From NCBI GenBank assembly GCA_049890295.1, contig JBMHBP010000004.1, forward strand, positions 62,001 to 126,000: a stretch of DNA of 64,000 nucleotides, written 5' to 3'. The position numbers were made by a program, and so were the translations under genes. The notes beneath the pieces were generated by a model. The model worked only from the letters and a program-made list of their open reading frames with translations, was not told where the DNA came from and made no database searches. Source of the DNA: GCA-2862585 sp049890295 (GTDB lineage: Bacteria > Bacteroidota > Bacteroidia > Flavobacteriales > UBA7312). Below, one piece after another: positions 26,659 to 35,742 of the stretch (position 1 is the first letter of the stretch; each line of letters opens with the position of its first letter).

Positions 26659-27463
26659 GCTTTACTTGCTGAAGATGAATATCTTTTCCAAAGAAAAATT
26701 TAGCTGATTTTTCAAATGATTCAGTAAAATCTGAAACATAAAAACAATCCTCTGTTTTAGTAGTACTCATTAAGTTTAACTCAAGTAATACGCTTTTAAT
26801 ATAAAGTGCAACTTCACTAGCCGAGTCAATAATATTTACTTTTCCGTTGTAGAAGTCATTAATTTCATCCTGAATAAGGGGATAATGTGTACATGCTAAT
26901 ATCAACTGTTGGATATTCTTTAGCGAATTACTTTTGAGGTAATTTTCTATAATAGCTCTACTTATACTATTATGAATAAAGCCTTCTTCAATCATTACAG
27001 CAAGTAAGGGTGTGGCTAAAGAGTTTACTTCAACTTGATTTAGTCTTTCTTTAATTTTTTTAAGATATATGCCAGATCTAATTGTGCCTTTGGTTCCTAT
27101 GATGCCTATTGTGCTAGGTGAATGTTCTTCTGATAGCCTATTCACTACTGGCTCAATCACATTTACAATCTGAACACCTGGACAGTTCTTTTTTACGGCT
27201 TCATAAGCTAATGATGAGGCTGTATTACAAGCAATGACAATCATTTTACATTGCTTTTCTTTCAAAAAATTAGAAATTGAAATTGAAAACTCTTTAACTG
27301 CATCTGCTGATTTCTCTCCGTATGGAAGGTGTTTAGTATCTCCAAAGTAGATAAGACTTTCTTGAGGTAAATGCTCACGTATTGCCTTGGCTACAGTTAG
27401 TCCACCAATGCCTGAGTCAAAAATTCCAATTGCCTTGTTATTGTTCACTTTTCTAAGATACAT
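26648..27463 (-). CDS. murI: Glutamate racemase
   Basis: This 271-residue cofactor-independent racemase supplies D-glutamate for peptidoglycan. The two catalytic cysteines are C79 in VIACNTAS and C191 in LACTHYP. The N-terminal IGIFDSGIGGLTVAK and YFGDTKHLPYG motifs confirm the family. The annotated ATG at 27463 directly abuts the T-run of the terminator behind the ompH genes. An alternative start is GTG at codon 6, just before NNNKAIGIF, which would leave room for a short leader. Its promoter is therefore unclear. Confidence 0.94.
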   Translation of the reverse strand: MYLRKVNNNKAIGIFDSGIGGLTVAKAIREHLPQESLIYFGDTKHLPYGEKSADAVKEFSISISNFLKEKQCKMIVIACNTASSLAYEAVKKNCPGVQIVNVIEPVVNRLSEEHSPSTIGIIGTKGTIRSGIYLKKIKERLNQVEVNSLATPLLAVMIEEGFIHNSISRAIIENYLKSNSLKNIQQLILACTHYPLIQDEINDFYNGKVNIIDSASEVALYIKSVLLELNLMSTTKTEDCFYVSDFTESFEKSAKFFFGKDIHLQQVKLNP

Positions 27464-27495
27464 AAAAAAAGCAGTTTGAATTTTTCAAACTGCTT
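27464..27495 (-). terminator. Intrinsic terminator after the ompH genes, abutting murI
   Basis: A 12-base-pair perfect stem (AAGCAGTTTGAA / TTCAAACTGCTT) with a 3-base loop. Read leftward it is followed by seven T residues that end exactly at the murI ATG. It closes the uppS-bamA-ompH transcript. Confidence 0.85.
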
Positions 27496-27521
27496 ATTAA
27501 ATTTTTTTGAGTGTTGAATAG

Positions 27522-28028
27522 TTAGAGTCCTAATTCTGCTTTGACTAGTGAAATAATATTTTCACTTTCATCAGCATATAAAAAACTACCAACACCTGAG
27601 TCAAAAACAAAGGTGTATTTTCCGTCTTTAGCCACTTTATCAATTGCAGTCATAGCTTTCTCACGGATAGGTGTAAATAGCTCGGCTTCTTTTTCGGAAA
27701 GCGATTGTTGTGCGTTCTTTTGAAACTCTATTACACGTTGTTGAATACTTTCGATTTCACGAATTTTATCTTCCTTGATGAGGTCGGTGTATGTCGTTTC
27801 ATTTTGTTGGTATTCTACTACTTTCTTTTCGTATTCTGCTTGCATGGCAGTTAGCTGAGATTCTAAACCTTTTGCATAAGTTTGTAGCTCATCTTGCATG
27901 GCAATACTTTCTGGCATCATTGCCAACAATTCGTTAGAATTGAGATAACCGAATTTTTGTGCTTGTGCTGATAAAATCATCCCTAAACACAGTGAAAAAG
28001 TAATCAGTAATTTTTTCATTTTTTTCAT
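27522..28028 (-). CDS. OmpH/Skp family periplasmic chaperone, copy 2
   Basis: This 168-residue Skp-like protein holds unfolded outer-membrane proteins in the periplasm. It has a signal peptide (LLITFSLCLGMILSAQAQ). The mature part begins KFGYLNSNELLAMMPE, followed by a long charged helical coiled coil (about 45-125, rich in Gln, Glu and Lys) and a C-terminal beta strand region (GKYTFVFDSGVGSFLY). Two adjacent copies directly behind bamA are the usual arrangement in this phylum. The start may be Met1 or Met4. Confidence 0.88.
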   Translation of the reverse strand: MKKMKKLLITFSLCLGMILSAQAQKFGYLNSNELLAMMPESIAMQDELQTYAKGLESQLTAMQAEYEKKVVEYQQNETTYTDLIKEDKIREIESIQQRVIEFQKNAQQSLSEKEAELFTPIREKAMTAIDKVAKDGKYTFVFDSGVGSFLYADESENIISLVKAELGL

Positions 28029-28047
28029 TTTAAAATTAAATTAATTA

Positions 28048-28560
28048 TTATTTATAGCCTAACATTTTAAGTATGTCATCGCTTTTATCAAGAGATGGAT
28101 TACTAAATAACATTATCAAATTACTAGACTTGTCAAAGATAACATCATATTTTTTTTCATTAGAAAAATCTTGAATAGCATTGAAAACTTTGTCTTGAAT
28201 GGGCTTTACTAATTCTCTTCTTTTATTGTAAAGATCTCCCTCTGGACCGAAGCGTTTACGTTGCAGTTCTTTAGCATCTTTTTCTTTAACTATAATTTCA
28301 CTCTCTCTTTTATTTTTCATTTCCTGAGTTAGTAAAATCTTATCAGCTTGATACTTTTTATATAATTGATCGATTTGTTGATAGATAGCTTCTATTTCTT
28401 CTTGCCAATTTAATGATAGTTTTTCAAGCTGATCTTGTGCTGAGTTGTATTCAGGTATTCGTTCTAGGATATAATCAGAGTCTACATAGGCAAATTTTTG
28501 AGCAAATGTGACCGATGCGGTTGACAGTAGTAAAGCGAAAATTAATGTGAGTTGTCTCAT
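28048..28560 (-). CDS. OmpH/Skp family periplasmic chaperone, copy 1
   Basis: A 170-residue paralogue of the next gene, with a signal peptide (LTLIFALLLSTASVTFAQ) and mature start KFAYVDSDYILERIPEYN. Its coiled-coil tentacles lie at about 42-125, and KKYDVIFDKSSNLIMLFS closes the body domain. It is 12 bases downstream of bamA and 19 bases upstream of the second copy, so delivery of clients to BamA is the natural role. The two copies differ enough to suggest separate client preferences, but this is inference. Confidence 0.88.
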   Translation of the reverse strand: MRQLTLIFALLLSTASVTFAQKFAYVDSDYILERIPEYNSAQDQLEKLSLNWQEEIEAIYQQIDQLYKKYQADKILLTQEMKNKRESEIIVKEKDAKELQRKRFGPEGDLYNKRRELVKPIQDKVFNAIQDFSNEKKYDVIFDKSSNLIMLFSNPSLDKSDDILKMLGYK

Positions 28561-28572
28561 TATATATATAGT

Positions 28573-31032
28573 TTAAAATTGTTGGTTTATGGAAAAATGG
28601 AATTGACTACCATTGGCATTTGGATTTCCTGTAATATCATCAAAACCATATCCCCAATCTACGCCCATTATACCCATCATTGGAATCATCATTCTTATTC
28701 CAAAACCTGCCGAACGCTTAACCTCGAATGGGTCAAAGGCATTAGCATCGTTCCAAGTATTACCAGCTTCCATAAAAGCTAGTGCATATATTGGAGACTG
28801 AGGGTTCAAGGATAACGCATATCTTAGCTCAAAAGTATATTTGTTATAGATTGTAGCACCAAAACTAGGTGACAAGGAGTTATTTTCATATCCTCTCAAA
28901 GCTATGACTTCTCTACCGTCTAAAGAATAACCACCAATCCCATCTCCTCCTACGTAAAATCGTTCGAATTGAGATAGAGACTCTTCGCTATTATACTTTC
29001 CGATTATACCATACTCAAGGTTTGTTTTAAGTACTAATTTGTCGGTTAAAGCGGTAAACCAGTTTGAGCCAATATTCCACTTATGATACTCGACCCATTT
29101 ACTCTCACTTTCGCTATTATTTTCAAATAAAGAGTAGGGCGGCGTCATTTGTATAGAAAGCTTCATGTTTGATCCTTTTCTGGGATAAGTAGGTTGATCT
29201 ACTGAGTTTCTTCCTAATACAAAAGAATAGGACATATTGTAGTAGGTGCCATCTACAAAGTTTCCAAATGAATAATTATCTACTTGATATTCTTTCAAAC
29301 TAATATTTTGATAGAGAGTGAAATAATCATCAGGCCATTTTAATCGCTTTCCTAATCCAACCGAGGCACCTGTAACTTTAAAAGCACCTCTTTCTTCTTC
29401 ATCTCTGTCTAGTCCATTTGTAGTAATGGAGTGATAGCCGCCAACGGTCAATGAGTTTGGCTTTTTGCCTCCTAACCACGGTTCAGTAAATGAAATATTG
29501 TATGACTGAAAATAGCCGCCATTTGAGGAAGCGGACAGACTTAAACGTTGTCCATCTCCTGAGGGAAGTGGCAACCAAGCTTCTTTGTTGAATAGGTTTT
29601 TAGCAGAGAAATTGTTAAATGATACTCTGAACGTTCCTAAAATTCTATCAGCACCATATCCACCTTGAAGTTCAATTTGATCTGAAGATTTTTCCTCTAC
29701 TATATAGTTTAAGTCAACTGTACCATCTTCTTGATTTGGTTGAACATCAATATTTAGTTTTTCTGGGTCAAAGTAATTAAGCGTTGCCAATTCTCTTTGA
29801 GACCTCATGATATCAGTACGACTAAATAAGTCTCCAGGTTTTGTGCGAATTTCACGCATGATAACATGGTCATTCGTTTTAGTATTTCCGCTAACAGATA
29901 CTCGATTTACTCTGGCTTGTTGGCCTTCATAAATTCTAACTTCAATATCAATAGTGTCGTTTCTGATTTCAGTTTCAATAGGTGTAACTCTAGAAAATAA
30001 GTAGCCATTATCTAAATAAATAGAATGAATATCTTTACTATCAGGACTGCCTATGATTCTATTTTCAAGAATACTCTGATCAAAAATATCGCCTTTTTCA
30101 ATGCCAACAATTCCAGCAAGTTCTGTATTGGAATATTTTGTATTTCCAACAAAGGAAATATCACCAAAATAATAGGTTTTGCCCTCGCTTATTTTAAGAC
30201 TTATATCTAGTAAATTTTCTTCAGGATCAAACTGGATAGTGTCTTTTATAATTTTAGCGTCACGAAGTCCTTTTTCATTATATCTAGAGATAACATTGAG
30301 TTTATCTTTTTTATAGGCTTCATCTAAAAATTTTGATGATTTGAACAGTCTGTAGAACTTTTTTTCTTTGGTGTCTTTAAGAAAACGTTTAAGTTTTTTA
30401 TCTGCGAATACGGTATTTCCTTCAAACTTAATTTGCCTAATTTTAACTTTATCTCCTTTGTCTATTTCAAGTGCTAAAATGACATGATTTCGTGTTAGTG
30501 TATCCTCAATTTCATATACGATTGTTGCCACATTCAAAAACCCTTTTTCTTTGAAATAGTCGGCAATGATATTTTTTGTATTGATGATAACATTTTGAGT
30601 AATAATTTTACCACGAGCTAATTTTATTTTTTCTCTAATAGCATCGATTTCTGATTTTTTAATGCCATCAAATTTAAATTTTGAAAGTCGTGGTCTTTCT
30701 TCTAAGAATAGGGTTAGGAATATAGCATTTCCCTGAATATTGTTGACACTAATTTGTATGTCAGAAAATAATCCTTGCTCCCATAAAATGCGTGTCGCTT
30801 TAGTGAGTTGATCGCCTGGAATAGTAATTTTTGAGCCGACTTTTAAATTTGAAATCTGAATTAAGGTCTTATGGTCTAAAAATTTAGTTCCTTCAATACT
30901 AATCCCGCCCAGTACAAACTCTTTGGGAGAAGAATAGTCAATCGTATTATTTACATTCAAATTTATTTGTGCAAGGCTGACTTGCCAAAATAAAACGCTA
31001 AAAATTAAAAGTAAACGATTACGTCTAAGCAT
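28573..31032 (-). CDS. bamA: Outer-membrane protein assembly factor BamA
   Basis: This 819-residue Omp85 protein inserts beta-barrels into the outer membrane. A signal peptide (MLRRNRLLLIFSVLFWQVSLAQ) is followed by POTRA domains from about residue 35 to 430 (repeated patterns such as ISIEGTKFLDHKTLIQISNL and VRIYEGQQARVNRVSVSGNT). A 16-strand barrel includes LRGYENNSLSP, the lid-loop VRGF-like motif, and the final residue is Phe (HFSINQQF), the usual outer-membrane signal. I place the start at ATG 31032, with an 8-base overlap with uppS, rather than 11 codons upstream, since this gives a standard signal peptide. Confidence 0.93.
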   Translation of the reverse strand: MLRRNRLLLIFSVLFWQVSLAQINLNVNNTIDYSSPKEFVLGGISIEGTKFLDHKTLIQISNLKVGSKITIPGDQLTKATRILWEQGLFSDIQISVNNIQGNAIFLTLFLEERPRLSKFKFDGIKKSEIDAIREKIKLARGKIITQNVIINTKNIIADYFKEKGFLNVATIVYEIEDTLTRNHVILALEIDKGDKVKIRQIKFEGNTVFADKKLKRFLKDTKEKKFYRLFKSSKFLDEAYKKDKLNVISRYNEKGLRDAKIIKDTIQFDPEENLLDISLKISEGKTYYFGDISFVGNTKYSNTELAGIVGIEKGDIFDQSILENRIIGSPDSKDIHSIYLDNGYLFSRVTPIETEIRNDTIDIEVRIYEGQQARVNRVSVSGNTKTNDHVIMREIRTKPGDLFSRTDIMRSQRELATLNYFDPEKLNIDVQPNQEDGTVDLNYIVEEKSSDQIELQGGYGADRILGTFRVSFNNFSAKNLFNKEAWLPLPSGDGQRLSLSASSNGGYFQSYNISFTEPWLGGKKPNSLTVGGYHSITTNGLDRDEEERGAFKVTGASVGLGKRLKWPDDYFTLYQNISLKEYQVDNYSFGNFVDGTYYNMSYSFVLGRNSVDQPTYPRKGSNMKLSIQMTPPYSLFENNSESESKWVEYHKWNIGSNWFTALTDKLVLKTNLEYGIIGKYNSEESLSQFERFYVGGDGIGGYSLDGREVIALRGYENNSLSPSFGATIYNKYTFELRYALSLNPQSPIYALAFMEAGNTWNDANAFDPFEVKRSAGFGIRMMIPMMGIMGVDWGYGFDDITGNPNANGSQFHFSINQQF

Positions 31033-31777
31033 TTTCTTTTTCAATTTGTTCACTTGTTTTTCCAAATCGTCTCTCTCTAGATTGAAAATTTATAATAGCT
31101 TCATACAGATGCTCACGTCTGAAATCTGGCCATAACACATTTGTAAAATATAATTCGGAATAGGCAATTTGCCAAAGAAGAAAATTACTTATTCGTTGTT
31201 CGCCACTTGTTCTTATTAACAGTTCTGGATCTGGAATATTGTTGGTGTATAAGTGATTTTTTATACAGTTTTCATTTATCTGTTCATCTGTTAATTCACC
31301 TTTAAGCCGTTTTTGAACTATTTGTTGTACGGCTTGTGTGATTTCATTCTTAGAACTGTAGCTAAGTGCTAAAACTAATGTCATCTGAGTATTAGTTTCA
31401 GTAGTTTCGATAGCCTTGTTGAGATTATTCAAACAGTTATTAGGCAGTTCACTCAAATTACCAATTGCACAAAGTCGAATATTATTATCCATCAGTGTTT
31501 TTGTCTCCTTCGTAATAGTATTAACCAAGAGTTCCATCAAGGCATTTATCTCTGACTTTGGTCTATTCCAATTTTCTGATGAAAATGCATACAGGGTAAG
31601 GTAATTTAGACCTAATTCTGCGGCTCCTTCTACGGTGTCTCTGACAGCCTTGACACCTACTTTGTGGCCGAATACTCTAATTTTAGAATGTTGTTTGGCC
31701 CAACGACCATTACCGTCCATAATAATGGCGATATGTTTAGGTAAAGTAGCAGTGTTAATGTCGGTCTTATTTGGCAT
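31025..31777 (-). CDS. uppS: Undecaprenyl diphosphate synthase (cis-prenyltransferase)
   Basis: This 250-residue enzyme adds isopentenyl units in cis to farnesyl diphosphate, giving the lipid carrier for peptidoglycan and polysaccharide. The signature HIAIIMDGNGRWAKQ (residues 15-29) contains the catalytic Asp21. LTLYAFSSENWNRP and the C-terminal DPELLIRTSGEQRISNFLLWQ and ELYFTNVLWPDF motifs are complete. It lies 3 bases downstream of porG and overlaps bamA. The porG-uppS-bamA-ompH-ompH order is the same as in Porphyromonas (established knowledge). Confidence 0.96.
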   Translation of the reverse strand: MPNKTDINTATLPKHIAIIMDGNGRWAKQHSKIRVFGHKVGVKAVRDTVEGAAELGLNYLTLYAFSSENWNRPKSEINALMELLVNTITKETKTLMDNNIRLCAIGNLSELPNNCLNNLNKAIETTETNTQMTLVLALSYSSKNEITQAVQQIVQKRLKGELTDEQINENCIKNHLYTNNIPDPELLIRTSGEQRISNFLLWQIAYSELYFTNVLWPDFRREHLYEAIINFQSRERRFGKTSEQIEKENA

Positions 31778-31780
31778 CTA

Positions 31781-32692
31781 TTAGTATTGACAGACTTTAG
31801 ATTTGCTATAAATTCGGTATGATAGGGTAAATCCTGCGAAATAATACCAATCTGTCCAATTGTTTTCATTGGCTCTTATTCTATTGGCATTACCTGTCCA
31901 AGTAGAAATATCTGCCCCTGGATTAGCAGCTAGGTAGTTTTGCAGGTCGATGCTTCTGTCAGATAAATTTGCTGCATCTTCATTTTCCATAACAAGATAT
32001 TGAGGGTTGGCATATAAACCGCCCACATCATCTAAATAATCCGTAAATATTTTTCTGAATCCATATTCTAATGAAAGGCTAAAGCTTTTACCAATACTAG
32101 CTTTTAGCCCAACACCTAGAGGAATTGCAACTTGTATAAGTTGGTAGGGGTCTTTTTCTGGATATCTGGTTGAAAATTGACCTTCGGTTCCTAATGGTTG
32201 CAAGTCAAGCCATGGGTTATTTGATGCGTCTCCATCGTTGTCAAAAGGATTTTCTGTATCCATTTTTCTGGCTTGTGGGTTAAAATTGAATAACGAAAAA
32301 CCAGAAAATATGTAGGGTGTAAATGGGTAACGTCTATTGCCGGTTTCGTAGGGGAAAAAGTTAAATTCAATCATTCCGCCTACTTCATAAATCGGTGATT
32401 TAAAATGTAAGTTTCTATTAAATTTTGCAGTATCAATTTGATTGAGTTTATCACTTCCCCTCAATTCGCCGATAGAAAAACTTCCTCGAACAGCAAATCG
32501 TCTGTTGAGATTAGTTTTGTATTGAATAGCACTCGCTGGTCTTGCCAACCTGAAATGTATGTCGTTTAAATCACCCATATAATAAGATGTTCCTAACATT
32601 AGGCCTAACTCAGAGTATGGGTCTATGGATTGGGATTTAGTATTACTACAGAAAAATAATACTACTGCAAAAAATAAAATTAGTCTTTTCAT
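31781..32692 (-). CDS. porG: Type IX secretion system protein PorG (DUF6089 family)
   Basis: A 303-residue outer-membrane barrel protein, with a signal peptide (RLILFFAVVLFFCSNTKSQS). The mature start ELGLMLGTSYYMGDLND is the characteristic DUF6089/PorG opening, and strands include FAVRGSFSIGEL, GGMIEFNFFPYE and FSLSLEYGFRKIFTDYLDDVGG. PorG associates with the PorK/PorN ring in T9SS (established for Porphyromonas gingivalis). The position directly before uppS and bamA supports the call, as do three T9SS-sorted proteins in this window. Other T9SS core genes are not here. Confidence 0.8.
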   Translation of the reverse strand: MKRLILFFAVVLFFCSNTKSQSIDPYSELGLMLGTSYYMGDLNDIHFRLARPASAIQYKTNLNRRFAVRGSFSIGELRGSDKLNQIDTAKFNRNLHFKSPIYEVGGMIEFNFFPYETGNRRYPFTPYIFSGFSLFNFNPQARKMDTENPFDNDGDASNNPWLDLQPLGTEGQFSTRYPEKDPYQLIQVAIPLGVGLKASIGKSFSLSLEYGFRKIFTDYLDDVGGLYANPQYLVMENEDAANLSDRSIDLQNYLAANPGADISTWTGNANRIRANENNWTDWYYFAGFTLSYRIYSKSKVCQY

Positions 32693-32724
32693 TAATAAAT
32701 GAGTTACCTACTAAATGTAACGCA

Positions 32725-32732
32725 CAAATATA
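32725..32732 (-). promoter_or_regulatory. Possible internal -7 box before porG
   Basis: The reverse strand reads TAtaTTTG in the 61-base gap between nadK and porG, 32 bases before the porG ATG. It could give porG-uppS-bamA-ompH its own transcript within the longer operon. Confidence 0.4.
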
Positions 32733-32753
32733 GGTATTTATGATAAAATAGAA

Positions 32754-33629
32754 TTAGTTTCTCTTATCCTTACCCCACATTAGTTTTTCTCTTATGGTCG
32801 AAATAAAAGATTGTTTGTCAAACTGTATTAATTTTGCAGTGTAATCTGCTTTTTTTATGCATAGTTCTAACTCTGGGCCTATGGCTCTTGAACGGCTATC
32901 TAAGGTAACTAATGCTAATTCATCCTTTTCAGAAACTTTAAGTGTAATTTTAGACTCATCTGATACGATAATTGGTCGTACGTTGAGGTTGTGTGGAGCA
33001 ATTGGAGTGATAATGAAGTTATTAGTTCCAGGCAGAACAATAGGGCCTCCACAGCTCAAGGAATAACCTGTTGAGCCTGTTGGGGTAGAAATAATTAAGC
33101 CATCTGCCCAGTAGGTATTAATAAATTCATCGTCTAAATAGGCGTGTACTCGTATCATTGATGAGGTATCTTTTTTTAAAATAGCTACCTCATTTAATGC
33201 AAAATTAGACTTACCAAATAAATTATTATCACTTTTCAGTTGTAATAGTGTTCTGTTTTTAATGCTGTATTCACCTTTCAAAAGATGTGTTATAGCGTAT
33301 TCTATTTGGTCTGTTGATACGCTCGAAATAAATCCTAAGGTGCCAGTATTAATACCTAATATTGGAATATTAGAGTCTCTGACTAATGTGATGGCTCCTA
33401 GTAAGGTGCCGTCACCGCCTATACTCAATAGTATATCGGCTTTTTCTTTTAATTCGTTAGAGCTATTAAAAGTAGGAATTTCATGCTTAAGTTTAATATT
33501 TTTTAATTGTTCATTAAACTGACTTTCTACAATTAATTCAACCTTTTCTTGTTCAAGTTTGTTAATTAAATGCTGAACATATTTTGCTTTGCTTTCATTA
33601 AATGTGCTGCCATATAAAGCTATTCTCAT
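32754..33629 (-). CDS. nadK: NAD kinase
   Basis: This 291-residue kinase makes NADP from NAD. The GGDGT motif is at residues 71-75, and the second conserved region contains ISTPTGSTGYSLSCGGPI with the NAD-binding Gly-rich turn. Late motifs NFIITPIAPHNLNVRP are also present. ATG 33629 (MRIALYGSTF) is chosen over an upstream in-frame start that would lie within the preceding Omp85 gene. Only 2 bases separate its start from that gene's stop, so translation is probably coupled. Confidence 0.94.
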   Translation of the reverse strand: MRIALYGSTFNESKAKYVQHLINKLEQEKVELIVESQFNEQLKNIKLKHEIPTFNSSNELKEKADILLSIGGDGTLLGAITLVRDSNIPILGINTGTLGFISSVSTDQIEYAITHLLKGEYSIKNRTLLQLKSDNNLFGKSNFALNEVAILKKDTSSMIRVHAYLDDEFINTYWADGLIISTPTGSTGYSLSCGGPIVLPGTNNFIITPIAPHNLNVRPIIVSDESKITLKVSEKDELALVTLDSRSRAIGPELELCIKKADYTAKLIQFDKQSFISTIREKLMWGKDKRN

Positions 33630-33631
33630 GC

Positions 33632-35026
33632 TTAAAACGGATTTGAAAAATGTATAAAAAAGCCCCATTCGTTTAAATGGTTACGGCTATATTCAAGTCG
33701 TAATAATTTATCGTAATAGGTAACTATATCTAAACTTACTCCTTGACTAAAAAGAAAAAGGTTGTTCAGTGGATTGTCAACTTCAGTTATATGCTGTTTT
33801 GATTGGTCAATTACCTTTCCCATATCTGCAAATATACTTAAGTAAACAGAATAAAAAGATTTATTGAACTCTTCTCGCTTGAAATAAGGCAATTGTAAAA
33901 GTGTTTTTGGAATTAACTCGTACTTTATGGCTGACTTGCTTATTCCAAAGTGTTGCCCATCTATTACATAATACTCATACCCTCTTAAATAATCTTCAAA
34001 ACCTAAAGATTCATTTAAGATGTAGGGTAAATCAGAATTACTCTGGTATTTAAATTTTAAACTAGACCCAAAAAACAAGCGAGGGGAGAGATTGAAATGG
34101 TGTTCGGTTTTTCCACTTAAACTTATGTTGTTAAATTCATTACTTATGCCATTATATAAACTAAGAATAAGCTCATTGAAATTCCCTTTGGTAGGGTAGC
34201 TTACGGAATTTCTTTTTTCATTCTCATAATGATAATCCAGTTGTGAATATTGAAATGTAGACCTTTGATTTGGTAAAAAATTAGTATTCAAAGACAAGAT
34301 GTCTTCTGGACATTTTATCGTTGAGTGTTTAATGTTTAACCGATGTGTTGTGTTTAATTTGTTTTTGTATTGTAATGTAAAAATGATATTGTTATTTTTC
34401 AAATAATCATTGTCAACACTTGTGTAAAGAAGTTTGTTATTTTTAGTATTGTAATGAAATTGTCTCATTCGAAAAAGCTCATAAATAAATATGGCTCCTA
34501 ATGTTTTCGATCGATTAATGTAGGGTATGTCATATTCAAATAAATAATGTTCTTTGTAGCCTTTACGAAATTTGATTTTAAGTAACTCATTTCGACCTCT
34601 GAAATTATACCAGTTCAAAAAGACACCATAATTTATTCTAGAGTAGTCAGTAAAATTGGAGGCTTTTAAGCTATCCCAAAAAACATTAAAATTTCGCTCT
34701 GATATTTCCAGAATTGGGTAGGGCCATACATACCACCTTTCTACAACTTTAATATTTAGGTCAATAGAATAATTTTTAATTATTGGAATAAAATCTATAA
34801 AATTAAATAACCATTGACTGCTTATATTTAATTCGCTTTGATTTAACTTAGAATAAAACTCCTCTAAACTCAGTGTATCGCCAATTTCAAAAGCTAATTC
34901 TCTTAGAATAGTTTGTTCTTTAGTGGTTTTGTTGCCCTCAATATTAATTGAGTTAATGGTAAAGCTTTGTTGAGCATTCAGCAGCTGAACAAAAGCAAAA
35001 AATATAAAAATGAAATAAAATCGCAT
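33632..35026 (-). CDS. Omp85-superfamily outer-membrane protein with one POTRA-like domain
   Basis: A 464-residue protein: signal peptide (about 1-19, ending VQLLNAQ), then one POTRA-like domain (about 20-95: FTINSINIEGNKTTKEQTILREL, IKVVERWYVWPYP), then a beta-barrel. LRGYEYYVIDGQHFG near residue 345 is the Omp85 lid-loop motif, and the chain ends in Phe (GFFIHFSNPF). This is much smaller than BamA (819 residues) and resembles short BamA/TamA or phospholipid-related Omp85 proteins. Its function is unknown. It overlaps the upstream CBS gene by one base and sits next to nadK. Confidence 0.78.
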   Translation of the reverse strand: MRFYFIFIFFAFVQLLNAQQSFTINSINIEGNKTTKEQTILRELAFEIGDTLSLEEFYSKLNQSELNISSQWLFNFIDFIPIIKNYSIDLNIKVVERWYVWPYPILEISERNFNVFWDSLKASNFTDYSRINYGVFLNWYNFRGRNELLKIKFRKGYKEHYLFEYDIPYINRSKTLGAIFIYELFRMRQFHYNTKNNKLLYTSVDNDYLKNNNIIFTLQYKNKLNTTHRLNIKHSTIKCPEDILSLNTNFLPNQRSTFQYSQLDYHYENEKRNSVSYPTKGNFNELILSLYNGISNEFNNISLSGKTEHHFNLSPRLFFGSSLKFKYQSNSDLPYILNESLGFEDYLRGYEYYVIDGQHFGISKSAIKYELIPKTLLQLPYFKREEFNKSFYSVYLSIFADMGKVIDQSKQHITEVDNPLNNLFLFSQGVSLDIVTYYDKLLRLEYSRNHLNEWGFFIHFSNPF

Positions 35027-35685
35027 TATGGGTTGAGGTACCTCATTAGAGAATCATATCTATCAGAAAGAGAATCGTTAGTTTCAGAATAATTATATGA
35101 GGCAAACACCGTATAATTAAATCTTTCAAAAGTCTGTATGATGGGAGCTATATCTATAATATTTAATTTTATAGTAAGTTTTATGATATCATTATCATCT
35201 ACGTCGGTAACAAAAGCACTAAGTATTTTGGCGTTATTCCCTTCAATAATCTGAGAAATTTCACTCATGGAATAATCCATTTTTTTCATTTTTAAAACTA
35301 TGACTCCACCACTTTCTTGAATGGCAGAAATCGACGCTAATGCACTTACTAAAGACTGCCGACTTATTGAGCCAATATATTTTTCTTTTGCTAGTATTGG
35401 TAATAAAGATAAATTATGACGATTCATGTAATTAATAATTTCAAAAATGTCTCTTTCTGCCTGTTCAAAGTTTAGTTCTAATTTATCTGCGACTGTACTT
35501 ATGTCATTATTTTGGTCATGCATATTCCAAATCAACTCTTCAGAGAGAAGTCCTTTCAGCGAATTATTTTCTACTACTGCTAGATGTGAAAGGTGAAATT
35601 CCTGCATTAAAGAAAGGGCTTCTAAGCCAGAATTACTGAGTCTAAGAGTAGGAATATCTTTAGTTATGAGTTTTTCAGAATTCAT
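35026..35685 (-). CDS. CBS-domain protein with ACT-like tail
   Basis: A 219-residue protein with two CBS repeats (about 8-60 and 70-125: ALSLMQEFHLSHLAVVENNSLKGLLSEE, and INYMNRHNLSLLPILAKEKYIGSIS). The C-terminal part, about 140-215, looks ACT-like. Such proteins bind adenine nucleotides and act as energy sensors. The first gene of the long leftward envelope operon, it may tie that operon to cell energy, but no target is known. I start at ATG 35685; the TTG four codons earlier lies within the promoter box. Confidence 0.8.
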   Translation of the reverse strand: MNSEKLITKDIPTLRLSNSGLEALSLMQEFHLSHLAVVENNSLKGLLSEELIWNMHDQNNDISTVADKLELNFEQAERDIFEIINYMNRHNLSLLPILAKEKYIGSISRQSLVSALASISAIQESGGVIVLKMKKMDYSMSEISQIIEGNNAKILSAFVTDVDDNDIIKLTIKLNIIDIAPIIQTFERFNYTVFASYNYSETNDSLSDRYDSLMRYLNP

Positions 35686-35694
35686 ATAAGATGA

Positions 35695-35702
35695 CAAACT
35701 TA
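35695..35702 (-). promoter_or_regulatory. -7 box of the leftward envelope operon
   Basis: The reverse strand reads TAagTTTG, 9 bases before ATG 35685. It lies back-to-back with the pdxJ box at 35710-35717 and would drive CBS-omp85-nadK-porG-uppS-bamA-ompH-ompH. Confidence 0.55.
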
Positions 35703-35709
35703 GTATTTT

Positions 35710-35717
35710 TACCTTTG
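35710..35717 (+). promoter_or_regulatory. -7 box of pdxJ
   Basis: TAccTTTG lies 25 bases before the pdxJ ATG at 35743. No TTTG is visible at the -33 distance. Confidence 0.55.
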
Positions 35718-35742
35718 TATTGCTTTAAAAATATAAAATTCC

